Positions 5,094-5,575 of a DNA stretch of 5,575 nt are shown here, piece after piece; position 1 is the stretch's first letter, and each line of letters starts with the position of its first letter. The notes beneath the pieces are model-generated. The model was not told the origin of the DNA and ran no database searches. It worked only from the letters and a program-made list of their open reading frames with translations. Both the position numbers and the translations under genes were made by a program. The DNA comes from Candidatus Bathyarchaeota archaeon (GTDB lineage Archaea; Thermoproteota; Bathyarchaeia; 40CM-2-53-6; RBG-13-38-9), in contig JAOZGV010000033.1 of assembly GCA_026015225.1 (NCBI GenBank), positions 1 through 5,575 of the forward strand, read 5' to 3'.

Positions 5094-5378
5094 ATGAAAT
5101 TAAGATTTCGAGCATTGTGGATCGTGTTGACAATTGCAGCCAGCTTACCATTATCCATTAGACTCTTTTTTTTAACGATATTTGGACATTGGAAATATTT
5201 TTCCTTCCAAATTGACATTCCCTGGATCGTTTTATTGGTAATAATGACTTGCCTCCTGTTTTTTGCAGAAACCAAACCAAGTTCCTTGGAAGCTGTCGGG
5301 ATAGTAAGTCTTGGTATTATTTTGTGGATTATTGGGATCATTATCTTTTTTTTAATAGCAATAACTCCAATACTTTAA
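5094..5378 (+). CDS. Predicted three-helix membrane protein of unknown function
   Basis: A 94-residue hydrophobic protein that I do not recognise. Three membrane segments are likely, at about residues 8-28, 42-60 and 69-92, with the basic N-terminus MKLRFR and a short polar loop ETKPSSLE (59-66) between the second and third. No conserved catalytic or binding motif is apparent. The ATG at 5094 is preceded by AAGGAAG, a plausible Shine-Dalgarno with short spacing, and an in-frame TGA lies 15 bases upstream, so the start is well bounded. A T-rich tract follows the stop. AT-rich DNA can produce hydrophobic open frames by chance, which limits confidence. An overlapping 36-codon frame (5051-5161) is less convincing. 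Confidence 0.6.
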   Translation: MKLRFRALWIVLTIAASLPLSIRLFFLTIFGHWKYFSFQIDIPWIVLLVIMTCLLFFAETKPSSLEAVGIVSLGIILWIIGIIIFFLIAITPIL

Positions 5379-5393
5379 AAAAATATACGCGCT

Positions 5394-5436
5394 CTATTTT
5401 TTTCTCTATTTTCTTTCCCTTTCTATTAAATTTTTC
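5394..5436 (+). terminator. T-rich tract after the membrane-protein gene
   Basis: Starting 16 bases past the stop codon, the + strand is a long pyrimidine/T-rich tract with runs of up to seven T, broken only by C and a few A. This matches archaeal oligo-T termination and supports the upstream frame being a transcribed gene. Confidence 0.45.
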
Positions 5437-5575
5437 CAAAATTAGAGTGGGATCTTGTTGTGTGTACTATTTGCGCGCGCTTCGAATCCCTATGGTACTA
5501 CTATTTATCTTTTGTATAAAATAATTAAACTTATTTTATTTTTTTATGGGTTTCCAGTGAAAACTCATCTCTACC

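Noticed and set aside
5051..5161. 36-codon frame starting MNKIEKGILL, overlapping the membrane-protein gene
   Set aside because: It is short, has no ribosome site, stops early, and runs through the better-supported three-helix frame. It could be a leader peptide, but nothing beyond being open supports it.
5075..5341. 88-codon minus-strand frame opposite the membrane-protein gene
   Set aside because: It is antisense to the membrane-protein gene, has no domain or ribosome site, and reads as a mirror of the hydrophobic codons.
5531..5575. Possible C-terminal end of a minus-strand gene entering from the right edge (14 residues, or 12 in a second frame)
   Set aside because: Two minus-strand frames are open to the window edge, and so short a stretch cannot be told from chance.

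Overview
This AT-rich window looks like archaeal chromosome. The evidence is a tRNA-Gly gene interrupted by two introns whose borders form bulge-helix-bulge splicing structures, TATA-like elements upstream of several genes, a Dps-like thioferritin, a short SlyD-type FKBP, and a 49-residue CxxC-x17-CxxC zinc-ribbon protein of a type common in archaea. I cannot fix the lineage. The protein set would suit a euryarchaeote. Non-canonical tRNA introns are most frequent in TACK archaea but also occur elsewhere. I see no insertion sequence, phage gene, CRISPR array or rRNA.

Layout, left to right. At 31-510 (+) is a LOG/SLOG-like nucleotide-binding protein (TIGR00725 type). It converges on a long minus-strand block, and a stem-loop lies between the two. 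Read in transcription order (right to left), the minus block holds tRNA-Gly(TCC) at 4524-4640, an FKBP-type prolyl isomerase, a MazG/RS21-C6-like nucleotide pyrophosphohydrolase, a Dps-like ferritin with a TTG start, a secreted six-bladed TolB-like propeller with two C-terminal InlB-like repeat domains, and a membrane-anchored or secreted protein of unknown function. Most gaps in this block are 100-200 bp and some hold their own TATA-like element, so it is probably several transcription units rather than one operon. The exceptions are ferritin to propeller (42 bp, with a T-tract terminator candidate) and propeller to the unknown protein (104 bp or less), which may be transcribed together.

Diverging from the tRNA on the + strand are the small zinc-ribbon gene (4770-4919, GTG start with a strong Shine-Dalgarno) and then a predicted three-helix membrane protein of unknown function (5094-5378). 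A T-rich tract follows, and the last ~140 bp hold no gene I can support.

The most notable feature is the tRNA gene. It has a canonical 16-nt intron at 37/38 and a 24-nt intron at the non-canonical position 27/28. As written, it also lacks one nucleotide in the 5' strand of the acceptor stem. The ferritin, pyrophosphohydrolase and FKBP suggest housekeeping and stress roles (iron/peroxide, nucleotide pool, protein folding). The propeller and the protein after it act outside the cytoplasm. Nothing in the sequence ties these into one pathway, and I found no convincing undescribed multi-gene system.
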